Shown: positions 18,397-28,771, counted from the stretch's first letter. The stretch is DNA of 64,000 bases from an uncultured Candidatus Altimarinota bacterium (GCA_937924685.1 CALEVN010000026.1:1-64000), one strand, 5' to 3'. Translations and numbers: made by a program. The notes: generated by a model from the sequence alone, not told the origin.

Positions 18397-20817
18397 CTAT
18401 TTTCTCTCTACTGTCATATAAAACTCAAGTGCATCTCCTACCTCAATGCGAGACTCTCCTTTGTACTGAATACCACATTCTTTCCCTTCTTCGACTTGAT
18501 TGACTTCATAGACACCTTCTTTGAGATTTTCGACCTTACCCGTACCTGACACGCGCTCGTGTCGAATGATCTTAAGTTGGGCTCCTTTTTGAATGTTTCC
18601 AGAGACGACTGAGAGACCGACAATTTGCATTTTTTCACCGGTATAGAAGATTTTCAACGCTTTGCCTTCACCGACGAGAACCTGGTCATATTTGATATCG
18701 ATCATACCAGTCGCGATAGATTCGACTTTTTCGATGATACGATAGATGACTTTATCAGTGATAAATTCGATTTTTGATTTTGAGAGAGTATCGGTCGCAT
18801 TGCTGACAACTGGGACATTAAATGCTATGAGAAGAGCCGCGCTCGTACCAGCCATGAGCACATCAGATTCATTCACAGCACCGATACCAGAATGGATGAT
18901 TTTCACAGCGACATCTTTGGCAGTGATTTTCTGAAGTGACGATTTGAGAGCTTCGAGAGAACCATTTGAATCAGCCTTGAGGACGATCTTAAGATGCTGA
19001 AGAGTACCAGTTTTGAGACGACCCATGAGATTCATGAGAGACGCTTGTTCAAATTTATTGACACTTTTACTGCTTGAAGCAAGTTTAAATGCCTGAGTTT
19101 TTTCACGAGCAGCTTCGAGTGTTGGGAAAACCTGAATAATCTGACCACCTTCTGGTACCTCATCAAGACCAGTAATCTGAATAGGCATACTTGGAGTCGC
19201 CTCAGAAACACTCTTCCCTGCTGAGTCTTTCATGGTACGGATTTTACCACAAGCAGAACCACAGAAAACAGCATCACCACGGTTAAATGTACCAGCATTC
19301 ACGAGAATATTTGCGATGACCCCTTGTCCTGGATCAAGATGTGACTCGATGACCGTTCCGATACCGAGACGATCAGGATTAGCTTTGAGTTGTTTGACGT
19401 CAGCAACGAGGAGAACCATGTCGAGAAGAGTATCGATACCCATTCCTGTTTTCGCAGAACATGGGACACAGATAGTATCTCATCCCCAATCTTCTGGAAT
19501 GAGCTCATGTTCAGAGAGAGCACGTTTGACAGCATCAGGATCAGCACCTGGCTTATCCATCTTATTGATAGCAACAACGACTGGAACACCAGCTTCTTTT
19601 GCGAGATTGATAGATTCTATCGTTTGTGGCTTGAGGCCTTCATCAGCCGCAACAGCGAGAATAATGATATCGGTGAGTTTCGCACCACGAGAACGCATGA
19701 GAGCAAAAGCCTCATGACCTGGAGTATCGAGGAATGTGATCTCTCGACCATTACGATTGATCTGATACGCGCCTATTTTCTGAGTAATACCTCCAGCTTC
19801 TCCTGATGCAACATTTGTCTTACGAATAGAGTCGAGGATAGAGGTTTTACCATGATCAACATGTCCCATGACAGAGATAATTGGAGGACGAGTAACCTTT
19901 TCCGCTGGATCATCGCCTGCGAGAAGTGCTTCGATATTTCCATCCATGAGATCCGTGATATTTGAGTCAGTTGAATGAGCTTTTTTCACCTTGATATCAA
20001 AGCCTTCTGCGATAAGAAAACACGTATCAAAATCTATCTGAGAATTGATATTCACGACTATACCATTTTTCATGAGCTCTCCAATAATTCGAGCGAGAGG
20101 AATACCAATCTTGTCTGAAAATTCTTTCACAGTAAGAAAATCACCAATCTCGACTTCTTGACCAGATCGATCAACGAGAGTTTGTTTGATATCATCGATG
20201 TTTTTCTCTTGTTTTTCTCCGGCAATACCCTTTGAACGACGAAATGTATCGATATCTTCTTTTTCTGTGGAGAGAAAAGTGAGCTTATGTTTCGAACCTT
20301 TTTTTGTTGGCTTAAAATTTTTCTTTGGAGCATCAGGCTTACGAAAGTTACCTTTATTTTGAGCTCCACCAGGTCTCTGAGTATTACCATTTGGACCACC
20401 AGGACGACGAGCTCCAAAACTTGGTGAAGATGAAGTGCCCGCATTATTTGCTGGAAATCGTGGACGATTTGGTCCAGGAAATGAAGGCCGAGATAAGCCG
20501 GATGAGCTCTGTGTTGGGGCTGGACGGTTATGAAAGACGACTGCCGGTCGACTCACAAATTTAGCGCCGAGATCCAATTTACCACTTTCAGGAAGCTGTA
20601 CTTTTCTTGGAGTATACTCAACTGGAGCCTCTTCTTGATGGGGAACCACCTCAGGAGTATCAGGAACAGGAGGGGTAATTTTTTCTGGTACAGGAGCAGG
20701 AGATGCGGCTTTCTTGGCTACAATTTTGATTTTCTTTTTTTCGACTCATCCTCCCGATTGTGTGGTGCTGGGACCAATATTTGCATAGTAATCATCTCCT
20801 GATGTTGGTTTGACCAT
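18397..20817 (-). CDS. infB: Translation initiation factor IF-2
   Basis: GTPase that brings initiator tRNA to the 30S subunit. 806 residues with two UGA glycines (SGGGVEKKK near the start and PEDWGDTICV). A low-complexity Pro/Ala/Arg/Gly N-terminal region precedes the IF2N-type domain ([18 protein letters not shown]). The G domain shows [12 protein letters not shown] (G1), [11 protein letters not shown] (G3) and [11 protein letters not shown] (G4). Domains II-IV follow, ending [15 protein letters not shown]. The ATG at 20817 is chosen because it is the only ATG near the conserved start and abuts a hairpin with a T run. Downstream genes of the same strand are a small membrane protein and a DMT transporter. 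Confidence 0.96.
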
Positions 20818-20823
20818 AAAAAA

Positions 20824-20843
20824 GCCCTATAAAATTATAGGGC
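20824..20843 (-). terminator. Hairpin with T run immediately before infB
   Basis: An 8-bp stem (GCCCTATA / TATAGGGC, loop of 4) followed on the minus strand by TTTTTT that runs directly into the infB ATG. In form it is an intrinsic terminator of the upstream membrane-protein gene (stop at 20888), but its position means it would also lie in any infB leader, so it may act as an attenuator. Confidence 0.65.
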
Positions 20844-20887
20844 ATAGAGTATAAAAAAAGTGATGGAAGTCAAAGTGTTTTCGGCAA

Positions 20888-21517
20888 TTAAATCGGCAAT
20901 TTCATATTTTCATCGCTGGTGTCTCAGAGAATTTTTTTATAACTATCATGATCTTCATTTTCGATACCCTGGACAAAGACATGTTTGTAGGATTGTTTTT
21001 CTTCTGTTTTTCGCACTATGATGCCTCATACGACCAGGAGTAGTCCTCACAAAAGTGTCAAAACCAAACCAGACATACCAGTCGTCATACGAATATTACT
21101 ACTTACTGAAATCGTACTAGCCGCCCCCATGAGGCAGATGCTGACGATCATGGTCATAAGAATAATAATACTACCGAAACGCACATAGATATATTCAGAA
21201 CCAAAGTTCATATGCCATGTTTTTTGTATCTTCTGGGTAAAATCGTAGGAAACAAGGTGAATCAAGAGTATGACGAGTAAAATAGAAACCCACCAACCGA
21301 TACCACCACATAGGAGAGAAAATGCACCAATACTACTATTTGCATCTATCTCAATCCAGGGTGAAAAAAGACCGAGAATAACACATAAAATACCAGAAAT
21401 AACGACTTTTACTCACCAAGAAGACTTCATAAAAAATCACCATATATTTTCGATATATCGGATAAGAAAAAAGTGGTGTATTCAACGTCGAGAGCGAAAT
21501 GGTGTATAGGGAGACAT
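20888..21517 (-). CDS. Hypothetical membrane protein
   Basis: 209 residues, ATG 21517 to TAA 20888, with five UGA glycines. Begins MSPYTPFRSRRG with a basic cytosolic segment, then four hydrophobic helices: about 44-62 (VVISGILCVILGLFSP), 72-100 (LLCGGIGWWVSILLVILLIHLV), 120-140 (IIILMTMIVSICLMGAAS) and 155-170 (GLVLTLLGGLLLVVGGIIV), and a charged tail. No catalytic motif seen. It is divergent from the pseudopilin operon and separated from infB by the hairpin described above. Confidence 0.65.
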
Positions 21518-21600
21518 ATGTGCGACTTTATACTGATAAGGGTCTAAGAGTAAAGAAGAATCCATTGACTACGAAAAAGTTTCAGCGTATACTTAAAACC

Positions 21601-21864
21601 ATGTCAAATCAGCGTCCCAATACCGTCGTCATCATATTCCTGCTTATCATAGGTATCATACGTATACTCTGAGAAAGTATTTACAAAGGTCTCTGGGCAC
21701 TCCTCTTCGGACGCGTCATACCTCTCAAAAATGCTCGCACACTCCGGCTCTGGCACTGGTGAGTCCTCGATGGACCAAAAAAATTCTGGCAATCACCCAG
21801 CGTAACAAAAATCGGGAGAATACTCTCAACTACTATACAGGTCATATTTTATCCAAAAAAATAA
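21601..21864 (+). CDS. Small membrane protein at head of pseudopilin operon
   Basis: 87 residues with two UGA glycines. One N-terminal helix (NTVVIIFLLIIGIIRILG) and a basic C-terminal part (GPKKFWQSPSVTKIGRIL). Its TAA overlaps the ATG of the next gene (TAATG), showing translational coupling with the prepilin gene. It could be an assembly or accessory component, but nothing identifies it further. Confidence 0.55.
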
Positions 21865-23039
21865 TGCATTTTCGAGCACGTACATCTGGTTTTACACTGA
21901 TTGAAGTCCTCGTGGGAGTAATGCTCTCGGGTCTTATTTTGACAGCTGCTTATAGCTCTTTTCAGGGTATTATGAAGAGTCAGATACGTCTCGGGTGAGT
22001 GATAGATATTCAGCGAAATCTTTTTTATCTCAATGAAAAGCTTGCATCTCTCATTCACGGAGGAGGAACGCTCGATTATGAAGAGTATTTCAATCGTAGA
22101 ATGCTCTGATATGGCCAAAGTTTTATACTAAAAGATATAAGTAATCCTGATAAATGATCATGGTATACTTTTACAAATGTTTCAAAATATGGAAACGGTA
22201 GTTCTGGAGGACCAAAAATATATCTCTGTGGCAAAGATAGCTCAGTCGATCCAGATGCCTGTCTCGGAACAGGCGCTGTGTACGGCGCATCATCTACAGG
22301 GTCATCTTTTATTGATCTCGCCGCATCTCACACACTTCCCGGGTCACAACAAGCCTACAGACAATACAGAGAGCTCTGATTTAACTATGCGTCGAGTCTC
22401 CCCGCACCTATCAGACTTCCTGCTATATTTCCAGCAGACGGCACACAGCCATGAAGCATGCCCAAAATCAATACAAATGGTATTCCTGAGCTCTATCTCA
22501 TAAAAAAACTCCCTGATGGCTCATACGAGCGCACGTACTTTCGTCATGTCTATGAAGAAGATCCAAACTACGATTATGCCAAAAATCCATGTACACCTCC
22601 AGCACTTGAATATTGCATAGGAAAAATACAAATGGCACGATTAGTCAGTTGTGACAATGTCGACAAAACAGGAGCTCCAGATAAACCAGATGGCACTATT
22701 GATGCTTGGATACCAGAAGATGATTTTTCCAAATCAGGAACACCCGTATTGTGTAGCTCTATCGATACAGCGAGTAGTATAAATACAGCAAGTGATGATC
22801 TTCTCTGGGTCGATGTCAGCTCACCCGACATGAATATCACAAAGGTTTCTTTTCTCCCCTCTCCTCTCAAAATACCGAGCCTCATGTCTGGTACAGGTGA
22901 AGCAGAACCACGATCACCCATCATTCAGATGCATCTAGAAGTACAGCTCTCCGAAAGTGTACAGAGAAAATGACTACTAGGAGACGAATGAAATACACCA
23001 AGAATGCTCATAACTACATTTGATCTCGCAGACCTCTAA
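21864..23039 (+). CDS. Type IV pilin-like prepilin (PulJ/PilW type)
   Basis: 391 residues. The N-terminus MHFRARTSGFTLIEVLVGVMLSG has a prepilin peptidase site, G|FTLIE, with Glu at +5, followed by the hydrophobic pilin helix (VLVGVMLSGLILTAAYSSF). The large C-terminal domain has a cysteine-containing, loop-rich head and at least six UGA glycines (for instance IRLGGVIDIQ and TQPGSMPK). The size and N-terminus match minor pseudopilins of type II secretion or type IV pilus systems, which prime fibre assembly. It is followed after 3 nt by a second pilus-like gene. No pilus ATPase or PilC is in the window. Confidence 0.8.
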
Positions 23040-23042
23040 AAT

Positions 23043-23909
23043 ATGACTCCCAAAAAAAATCAATGATCTGCCCTCTTTGTCACTATTATGATTACGAGCA
23101 TAGTATTGATTGTGGCTATGATATTACTCGAGCGTATAGTCCCCTATTCACGACAGATCCGTGGTATGCAAGACTCTCTCCAGGCATACTATACAGCACG
23201 TAGTGAAGTAGAGGTTGGTCGTTTTCTCTTCTCAGAATGAGCTGAAACAAGTGGTATACGAAAAAATATAGATACTAGTGTATGACGTATTGGTGCAGAT
23301 GAACCTATATCACTCTGAATGCCAAATATCAGTAGTTCCCAAACAGGCGAGTCAGTTGTGATTGCGCAAGACCGAACTATACCGATGAATGTATTGCTCT
23401 ACGATAAGGATACAACTCCAGTCGGATTTGGCACCAGTAAAGGCAAGCCAGCGTACCATCTTTTGAGCTCTTTTTGAGGCGGTCTCACGTTTGATCTGAG
23501 TGGCATCAATACCGGAAGTGGTTTTGGTATTACTATGGCCATTGATCCTGACACTCCTGGAGCGCAAACAATAGGTGTGGAATTTATATATAGCAAAGAA
23601 AGTGATAGTCCATTTTTTGGAAGTATCAATATAACTGGCAATGGAAACATATTTGATGCAAAAAATGCTGATAGCGAGACGCTCTCCTATTTCCTCGCAG
23701 GTCAAAACTGTCAGGTAGCACACTGTTTTATGAAACTTCAGCTCAAAAACGCATCACAGTGAGCTATAAATATCAATCTCTCTGTACCATCTTCATCCAT
23801 CAATACCATACCTGACCTCAATGCAGTACTCGTGGCAGATGGCCTCTCTGATAACGGACAATACCATGCTCGCATTATCGAGCTCATTCCTGTGACACAA
23901 AGCATATAA
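23043..23909 (+). CDS. PilX/PulK-like pilus-associated protein
   Basis: 288 residues. MTPKKNQGSALFVTIMITSIVLIVAMILLERI: a short basic leader, UGA glycine, then S-A-L followed by a hydrophobic helix, like the G-x-A-L-(x)n start of PilX and PulK proteins (class III-like prepilin site). The mature part has many Ser/Thr/Gly strands and two cysteines (QNCQVAHCF). Six UGA glycines. Probably a minor pilin working with the preceding prepilin; PilX-like proteins often sit next to PilW-like ones. Ends at TAA 5 nt before a strong hairpin. Confidence 0.65.
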
Positions 23910-23913
23910 AAGA

Positions 23914-23936
23914 AAGCTCCGATAGAATCGGAGCTT
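23914..23936 (+). terminator. Intrinsic terminator of the pseudopilin operon
   Basis: A 10-bp stem (AAGCTCCGAT / ATCGGAGCTT) with a 3-nt loop, then TTCTTAATA. It lies between convergent genes and may serve both strands. Confidence 0.8.
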
Positions 23937-23957
23937 TTCTTAATATATACATACATA

Positions 23958-25013
23958 TTATTTCTTCATGCCTTTTGGCTGGTAGAGGTTACGACCGACT
24001 CGCTCAAATACTTTTTTGTTCTGAAGATTCATGTAGATAGTATTTGATTTGACGATACGAGTTTTCAGAACTTCGGCTGTGATATCATCAGAACTCATAG
24101 GTTTTTTGAGTTGCTGAAAGATTTCGAGGATAACATCCTGAACAGTACCAGAAGTATAGCCCCATGCCTTGAGAGCATAGATACCACGACCAATAAGGAC
24201 GAATTCTCCGTTACGAATAAGTTCATTATGAACTGTATTTACTTTTACCTTTGTATTGAAGTGGCCAGAGATAGAATTCGCGAGTTCGAGAAAGTGAAGT
24301 GGCTTATTTGTCTTCTTGAAAATATAGATAGCTTTATCTTTGAGGGTCTTCGGATTAAGGATGTGCCAGCTCGCAAGTCCAATCATCACTTTTTCACCTT
24401 TCACAACATCGAGAAATACATCCATGATAGCATCGACGAGTTTTTCGTTGAGGAAAGCGAATTGAGGTTTATATACTTCGAGAATTTTCTCATAAAGAGC
24501 TGTCTGTTCCATGACATCACGACGTTTCTTGAGCATTTTAACTGCTTCAGAGTGAACTGATTCGATTGATTTTCGTGTGATTTGTGGTTCGTGAAAGTAG
24601 GTAACAGTATTGAGTCGAGGTTTGCTTTTCTGCATGTCAAAATCAGCCTGAAGAATGACCTCCATCATACCCTTATTGATGACACCAGCCATACCAAGTT
24701 CTTTGATAAGAGCTGAAACAAGAGCATCACGAGACATGATACCGCTATGTTCATGGAGAATGCGTGCTGCCATAGCCTGAATATCTGCAAGAGGAGTACT
24801 CTTGATCATGCTTCCAATACTCTTCACCCCCTTATCTTCTATCTGACGAACTCTTTCTCGTGTAATACCATAATTATCTCCGATTTCTTGTAATGTCTCT
24901 TTATGACCGTAGAGCCCGATACGATGAGTAATAACATATGATTCTTTGTCACTCAATCGCGAGAGAAGTGATTCAAACGCTGACTGAATATTTGCAGCAG
25001 TAATAGCAACCAT
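23958..25013 (-). CDS. Sigma region 4 / HARE-HTH domain regulator
   Basis: 351 residues, no UGA. Near residues 38-70 is a sigma-70 region 4 helix-turn-helix: LQEIGDNYGITRERVRQIEDKG. A middle domain follows, then from about residue 230 a HARE-HTH winged helix (KDKAIYIFKKTNKPLHFLELANSI, VNTVHNELIRNGEFVLIGRGIYAL), as in the RpoE delta subunit and ASXL proteins, plus a further winged-helix-like end (MSSDDITAEVL...NTIYMNLQNKKVFERVGRNLYQP). This combination is known from CPR and Firmicutes transcription proteins. Role inferred: RNA polymerase-associated factor. It stands just upstream of nothing on its strand but follows rnc by 79 nt. Confidence 0.8.
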   Translation of the reverse strand: MVAITAANIQSAFESLLSRLSDKESYVITHRIGLYGHKETLQEIGDNYGITRERVRQIEDKGVKSIGSMIKSTPLADIQAMAARILHEHSGIMSRDALVSALIKELGMAGVINKGMMEVILQADFDMQKSKPRLNTVTYFHEPQITRKSIESVHSEAVKMLKKRRDVMEQTALYEKILEVYKPQFAFLNEKLVDAIMDVFLDVVKGEKVMIGLASWHILNPKTLKDKAIYIFKKTNKPLHFLELANSISGHFNTKVKVNTVHNELIRNGEFVLIGRGIYALKAWGYTSGTVQDVILEIFQQLKKPMSSDDITAEVLKTRIVKSNTIYMNLQNKKVFERVGRNLYQPKGMKK

Positions 25014-25092
25014 AAATTTGAAAAAGAAATAAATCGCTAACTAAAATCTACCTATATATATACGAATCTTTGTACGGAAGTCAAAGAAAAAT

Positions 25093-25809
25093 TTAAATAC
25101 TATTTTGCTTGACAAGAAGCTCGCGCCAGTTTTCTTGATGGGCAAAAGCGTCGAGAGCAGCTGCCTCTTGAGCGAGTTTCTTATTTGTACCACTACCTGT
25201 GCCAATAGTCACTCCTAGTATAGAGGCGGAAATAGTAAAAATTTTTTCGTGATCTTTTCCTACTTCAGAAAGAACAGTGTAGAGAGGTGTTATATTGAGA
25301 TGCTCTTGTATCATTTCCTGAAGTCGAGACTTAGGATCCTTGATTTCCATCTGTACTCTATCGGAAGAAAAGACAATATCTCGAACAACAGCAAAGACAG
25401 CGTCAAATCATTGGTCGAGATAGAGCGCTCCGAGAAATGCCTCAAACATATCAGCAAGAATATTCGGATTTTTGGTGCCGCCCGCATTTCTCTCTCATTG
25501 AGACATGAGAAGTACTTCATCGAGTCCATAATCGAGAGCAATAGCAGCGAGATGAGTGCCACGCACATATCCACTCCGTAAATCAGTCATCCAACCCTCA
25601 TCTTTTTCTGGATATTTTTGAAATATAAGATGGGTCATCGAGAGTTCTAGAGCTGCATCTCCGAGGAATTCGAGACGTTCATTATGTTCTGGAACTTTAT
25701 TTTCATTAAGAAATGATCGGTGAATACATGCAGTCTCAAAAATCGTGATATCTCTGGGTACGATACCGAGCTTGGTGAGGACAGAGATGAGCACAGATGT
25801 ATCTCTCAT
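25093..25809 (-). CDS. rnc: Ribonuclease III
   Basis: Double-strand-specific endonuclease for rRNA and mRNA processing. 238 residues after reading two TGAs as glycine (LMSQGERNAGGT and LDQGFDAVF). The catalytic signature NERLEFLGDAALEL is at residues 43-56. LADMFEAFLGALYLD supplies the second acidic cluster (D..EA..GA.y.D). The C-terminal double-stranded RNA binding domain runs from DPKSRLQEMIQEHL to GSGTNKKLAQEAAALDA. Starts with ATG one nucleotide after the nusB stop, so it is coupled to nusB. Confidence 0.95.
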
Positions 25810-25810
25810 G

Positions 25811-26275
25811 CTATGCAGAATGAAAAAAAGAATATTTCAGTGGCGTACGAGTATTCCATCCAGTAATAATGTCATTTTGTTTGGATAAAATGACATTCAA
25901 AACACCATTGATGAGCTTTTTACCAGCGTCATCCGAATAGCGCTTTGCGAGCTCTATAGCCTCATCAATGGACACACGTGGTGGGACATCTTCTGGACGC
26001 AGAACAAGGAGCTCTGCGAGAGCTATGAGGAGAATAAGTGCGTTAATGGTGGGGAGTGTTTTTATATCATACTTTGGTGCGCATTCATACACCACAGACA
26101 GTATTTTTCATTCTTGTTCTATGATGATTTTTTCGAGAGAAGCAGCATATGATTCATCGATTCTATCAGCATCGTCGAAAAATGAAGCATCCTTGGTCAC
26201 AGAAACACCCGCGATAACACGGGTATAGAGTGACTGGAGCAGAAAGCGACGAGTACGAGAACGAGAAAAAGACAT
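25811..26275 (-). CDS. nusB: Transcription antitermination factor NusB
   Basis: Binds boxA RNA with NusE for rRNA antitermination. 154 residues. The N-terminus SRSRTRRFLLQSLYTRVIAG matches the family (aRe.A.qaLY). One UGA glycine (IEQEGKILSVV). The C-terminal half has INALILLIALAELL and VPPRVSIDEAIELAKRY, then GKKLINGVLNVIL, matching the RAILR..eyEL...vp..vvInEaVelAk.yg....fVNGvLd pattern. Usual length for the family is about 140. Confidence 0.9.
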
Positions 26276-26359
26276 AAATGCGATCAAATAGTATATGTAA
26301 AAGACATAAGCACAAGGATCGACAATGAAAAATATCGCTCTTTTGCTTAGATTACTACA

Positions 26360-26575
26360 CTATTTTGCACGAATCACTTTCTTTGGTTTTTTTGCTGTTT
26401 TCGGTGTTGTAGCGACGACAGTAAATGGCTTATGTGTGACACCAATGATAGCACCAGATTCATCACGGAGAAATGGTGTTCTCTCGAGAAGCTTTTTACC
26501 AGCACGAATCTCCCAAGCAGAGGTACGTATACGTGTCTTGGATTTAGATTTTTTCTTTTTAGGAGAGAAAGTCAT
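26360..26575 (-). CDS. rpmF: Probable ribosomal protein bL32
   Basis: 71 residues, very basic. MTFSPKKKKSKSKTRIRTSAWEI resembles the bL32 N-terminus (PKrr.SksR.r.RRa.wk) but lacks the zinc cysteines, as some bL32 do. The C-terminal tail is Lys-rich (TTPKTAKKPKKVIRAK). It is next to the small ribosomal gene cluster (rpsF-ssb-rpsR) on the same strand. The assignment rests on the start, length and context and could be wrong. Confidence 0.5.
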   Translation of the reverse strand: MTFSPKKKKSKSKTRIRTSAWEIRAGKKLLERTPFLRDESGAIIGVTHKPFTVVATTPKTAKKPKKVIRAK

Positions 26576-26621
26576 AATAAATAAAAGTTAATAATTGTTC
26601 AGATACGCCAGACGTCACGTA

Positions 26622-26843
26622 TTATTCTCCAAGGGTAAATGGAAGAAGAGCCATAACACGAGCTTTTTTAATAGCAGAAGAGAGCATCTTCTGAAATTTG
26701 AGGCTCACACCAGTATAGTAGCGAGGTGTGATTTTACCATAGCGAGAGAGGTATTTTTTGAGCGTGTCGACATCTTTATAGTCGATGTGCTTTACACCTG
26801 CAGCCTTGAATGGGCAGACGGTTTTGAGTTTTTTCTTAGACAT
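26622..26843 (-). CDS. rpsR: 30S ribosomal protein bS18
   Basis: 73 residues. CPFKAAGVKHIDYKDVDTLKKYLSRYGKITPRYYTGVSLKFQKMLSSAIKKARVMALLPF (seen in parts) follows the family pattern: iDYKd...L..fis..GKI.pRr.TG.s.k.Qr.l..AIkrAR..alLPf. Part of the classic rpsF-ssb-rpsR operon, here 17 nt after ssb. Confidence 0.95.
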   Translation of the reverse strand: MSKKKLKTVCPFKAAGVKHIDYKDVDTLKKYLSRYGKITPRYYTGVSLKFQKMLSSAIKKARVMALLPFTLGE

Positions 26844-26860
26844 AAATTAAATAATTGGAA

Positions 26861-27286
26861 TTAAAAAACATTCTCTTCTTCTTGTGCATCATCGAGAATA
26901 TCAGGAACTTCTGGCATAGAGTGATCAGTGCCATCGTCGTAACCAGGAGCATCTTCTCTTTTTGAGAGAAAAATGAGGTTCATAACGACGATTTCTGTGC
27001 GATGAAGACGGGTACCATCTTCGAGCTCTTTTGTACGAGTTTTGAGACGACCTTCGACATAGACGAGTTTGCCTTTTCGGAGGTACTGATCACATCGATC
27101 CGCGAGAGGACCCCATGCGATACAGTTACTGAATTCAGCTTCACTCTGGATAGCACCAACTTTATCCTTGAAGACACGATTTGTCGCAACAACAAAGAGT
27201 GCACTTTTTGCACCACCAGTGGTGGTACGTACAAGTGGATCTTTGGCGACATTTCCGATGAGTATTACTTTGTTAACAGTTCTCAT
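26861..27286 (-). CDS. ssb: Single-stranded DNA-binding protein
   Basis: 141 residues. MRTVNKVILIGNVAKDPLVRTT is the OB-fold start; I chose this ATG at 27286 rather than a few codons upstream. FSNCIAWGPLADRCDQYLRKGKLVYVEGRLKTR (in parts) is the conserved middle. The tail is acidic (MPEVPDILDDAQEEENVF); it ends in phenylalanine preceded by V rather than the usual DIPF, but keeps the acidic character used to recruit repair proteins. Lies between rpsF and rpsR. Confidence 0.95.
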   Translation of the reverse strand: MRTVNKVILIGNVAKDPLVRTTTGGAKSALFVVATNRVFKDKVGAIQSEAEFSNCIAWGPLADRCDQYLRKGKLVYVEGRLKTRTKELEDGTRLHRTEIVVMNLIFLSKREDAPGYDDGTDHSMPEVPDILDDAQEEENVF

Positions 27287-27298
27287 AATGAAAATCAA

Positions 27299-27589
27299 TT
27301 AAGCAGGAATAACAGTCAAAAGATATCTCCACAAGCCTTTTTTGATTCCAAAGACCTTATTGAGTCCTGGGATATCGAGACGAGCAGCTGGTTTAAGTGT
27401 ATAGATGAGGTAATAGCCCTGTTTTGAGCCATTGATTTTGTACGCCATATCGCGTACTCCCCACACTACTTCACTCTCCATACTGAGTCCATGAACATCG
27501 AGCTCAGAGCGTAAATCGCTGATGAGCGTCTCGAGGGCTTGTTTCTCGAGCATCGGGTCGATGATCATCATGAGTTCGTATTTTTTCAT
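27299..27589 (-). CDS. rpsF: 30S ribosomal protein bS6
   Basis: 96 residues. MKKYELMMIIDPMLEKQALETLI opening, WGVRDMAYKINGSKQGYYLIYTL middle, matching the family pattern (YE.m.i..p......l.....GR.....lAY.I.k...g.Yvl). First gene of the rpsF-ssb-rpsR operon. A GGAGGT lies about 30 nt before the ATG, and a promoter just above it. Confidence 0.93.
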   Translation of the reverse strand: MKKYELMMIIDPMLEKQALETLISDLRSELDVHGLSMESEVVWGVRDMAYKINGSKQGYYLIYTLKPAARLDIPGLNKVFGIKKGLWRYLLTVIPA

Positions 27590-27648
27590 GCGAATGTTAT
27601 GATGAAAATAAAAAATAAATACCTCCGTGAAAACACGAAAGTGTGTGC

Positions 27649-27675
27649 ATTATACAAATGATATTCGTATTGCAA
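27649..27675 (-). promoter_or_regulatory. Promoter of the rpsF operon
   Basis: On the minus strand TTGCAA (27675-27670), 15 nt, consensus TATAAT (27654-27649). A CTTGCA at 27676-27671 gives 16 nt spacing. Confidence 0.6.
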
Positions 27676-28060
27676 GACAAAATAATTAGCTCAAAAGGCA
27701 AGAGAAAAAAAATGGCAAGAAATCATTATAGGTAAGGGAAAAACAAATTTTCACTGTGATAAAAGAGTGAATTTTTTGAGCAAAAATTGATGAAGAGGAA
27801 GTTCTATATTTTTTATTTTGTCAACATACATACCATTTTGTCCTTTGTATTTTGTCCTTTGTATTTATAATACGGATATCCTCCCCAGAGGTGCATCTCG
27901 TCGGTTTTTTTTCCTTATAATTATTTTCTATTGAGGAGCCGCTTGATACCCAACAGTATTGAGTACAGCACTTCGAGGAGCGAGGGCATCCCCCTTGCTT
28001 CATTTGATCTCATTGGAAAATTTCCACGAAAACCCTGGGGGGTGACCTTGATTCAAAACC
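27676..28060. other. Intergenic region between rpsF and hrcA
   Basis: About 385 bp between divergent genes. It contains the second copy of the 24-bp dispersed repeat (27836-27859) and a T-rich tract near 27905. From about 27930 to hrcA several frames are open when UGA is read as glycine, but none has a convincing start or known motif, so I call it non-coding. I see no CIRCE element here. Confidence 0.5.
27836..27859. repeat. Dispersed 24-bp repeat, copy 2 (intergenic)
   Basis: Identical over 24 bp to 15663-15686 in miaB; again part of a longer run of TTTTGTCC / TTTGTA units that continues on the right to GTATTTATAA. Confidence 0.7.
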
Positions 28061-28771
28061 ATGAACAGCCGAAAATCCTCCATTGATGCCCGAAAAATCC
28101 AGATTCTCTGACTCATCGTCCGAGAGTATATCAAAAGTGGCGATGCAACGGGCAGCAAATCTCTCGTCCGAGATGAGGGCATGGAGATATCCCCTGCCAC
28201 GATTCGTAATGACATGAAACAACTCGAAGAAATGGGTCTCGTTTATCAACCCTACAATTCTGCTGGTCGTATGCCGACAACGAGATGAATCAGAATGTAC
28301 GTAGATTATCTGATAGAAGTAGCTCCTCAGCGTTATCTTGGCACGCCTTTTATTACTGAAGAAAATGCACTCGAATTTCATGATGATCGCCTCTATGATC
28401 TCGTATCAGATCTCGCACAAGCGACTCATGACTTGGCTTTTTGTTCTTCACCTGATGCTGGTATTTATTGTATAGCTGGGCTCTCATATTTTCTGCGAAA
28501 ACATAGTGAAACATTGGGAGAGCAAATTTTCTCGATCCTCGATACCGTTGAAAATCGAACGCTTTTTACTCGTACAATCGCCAATCTCGCACAACCAGGA
28601 CGCATCACGGTCTGCATAGGAGAAGAAAATATTCTTCCAGAATTGGAGAGCTGTTCTCTTATGGTCGCGGACATCACACTCGCAGGACATCGTTGTCACC
28701 TCGGACTTCTGGGTTCAAAACGAACTGATTATGGTTTTAATCTCAGCGTACTCCGAACAATAGGAGTCTAA
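28061..28771 (+). CDS. hrcA: Heat-inducible transcription repressor HrcA
   Basis: Repressor of chaperone genes that binds CIRCE operators. 236 residues with two UGA glycines (KIQILGLIVREYI and PTTRGIRMYVD). The winged helix at residues 10-80 fits the family: RKIQIL.LIVREYIKSG, GSKSLV, SPATIRNDMKQLEEMGLVYQP and SAGRMPTTRG. The typical HrcA is about 340 residues; here the central dimerisation and insert region is shortened, but the C-terminal GAF-like part (ITVCIGEENIL...MVADITLAGHRCHLGLLGSKRTDYGFN) is kept. A CIRCE-like site lies before clpB in this window. Confidence 0.9.

Noticed and set aside
27821..28003. Small cysteine-containing ORF on the minus strand
   Set aside because: It consists partly of the 24-bp repeat, has no known motif and no initiation signal.
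27930..28060. Upstream extension of hrcA in the same frame
   Set aside because: The frame is open only because UGA is sense; residues do not match HrcA, and the ATG at 28061 fits the family start.
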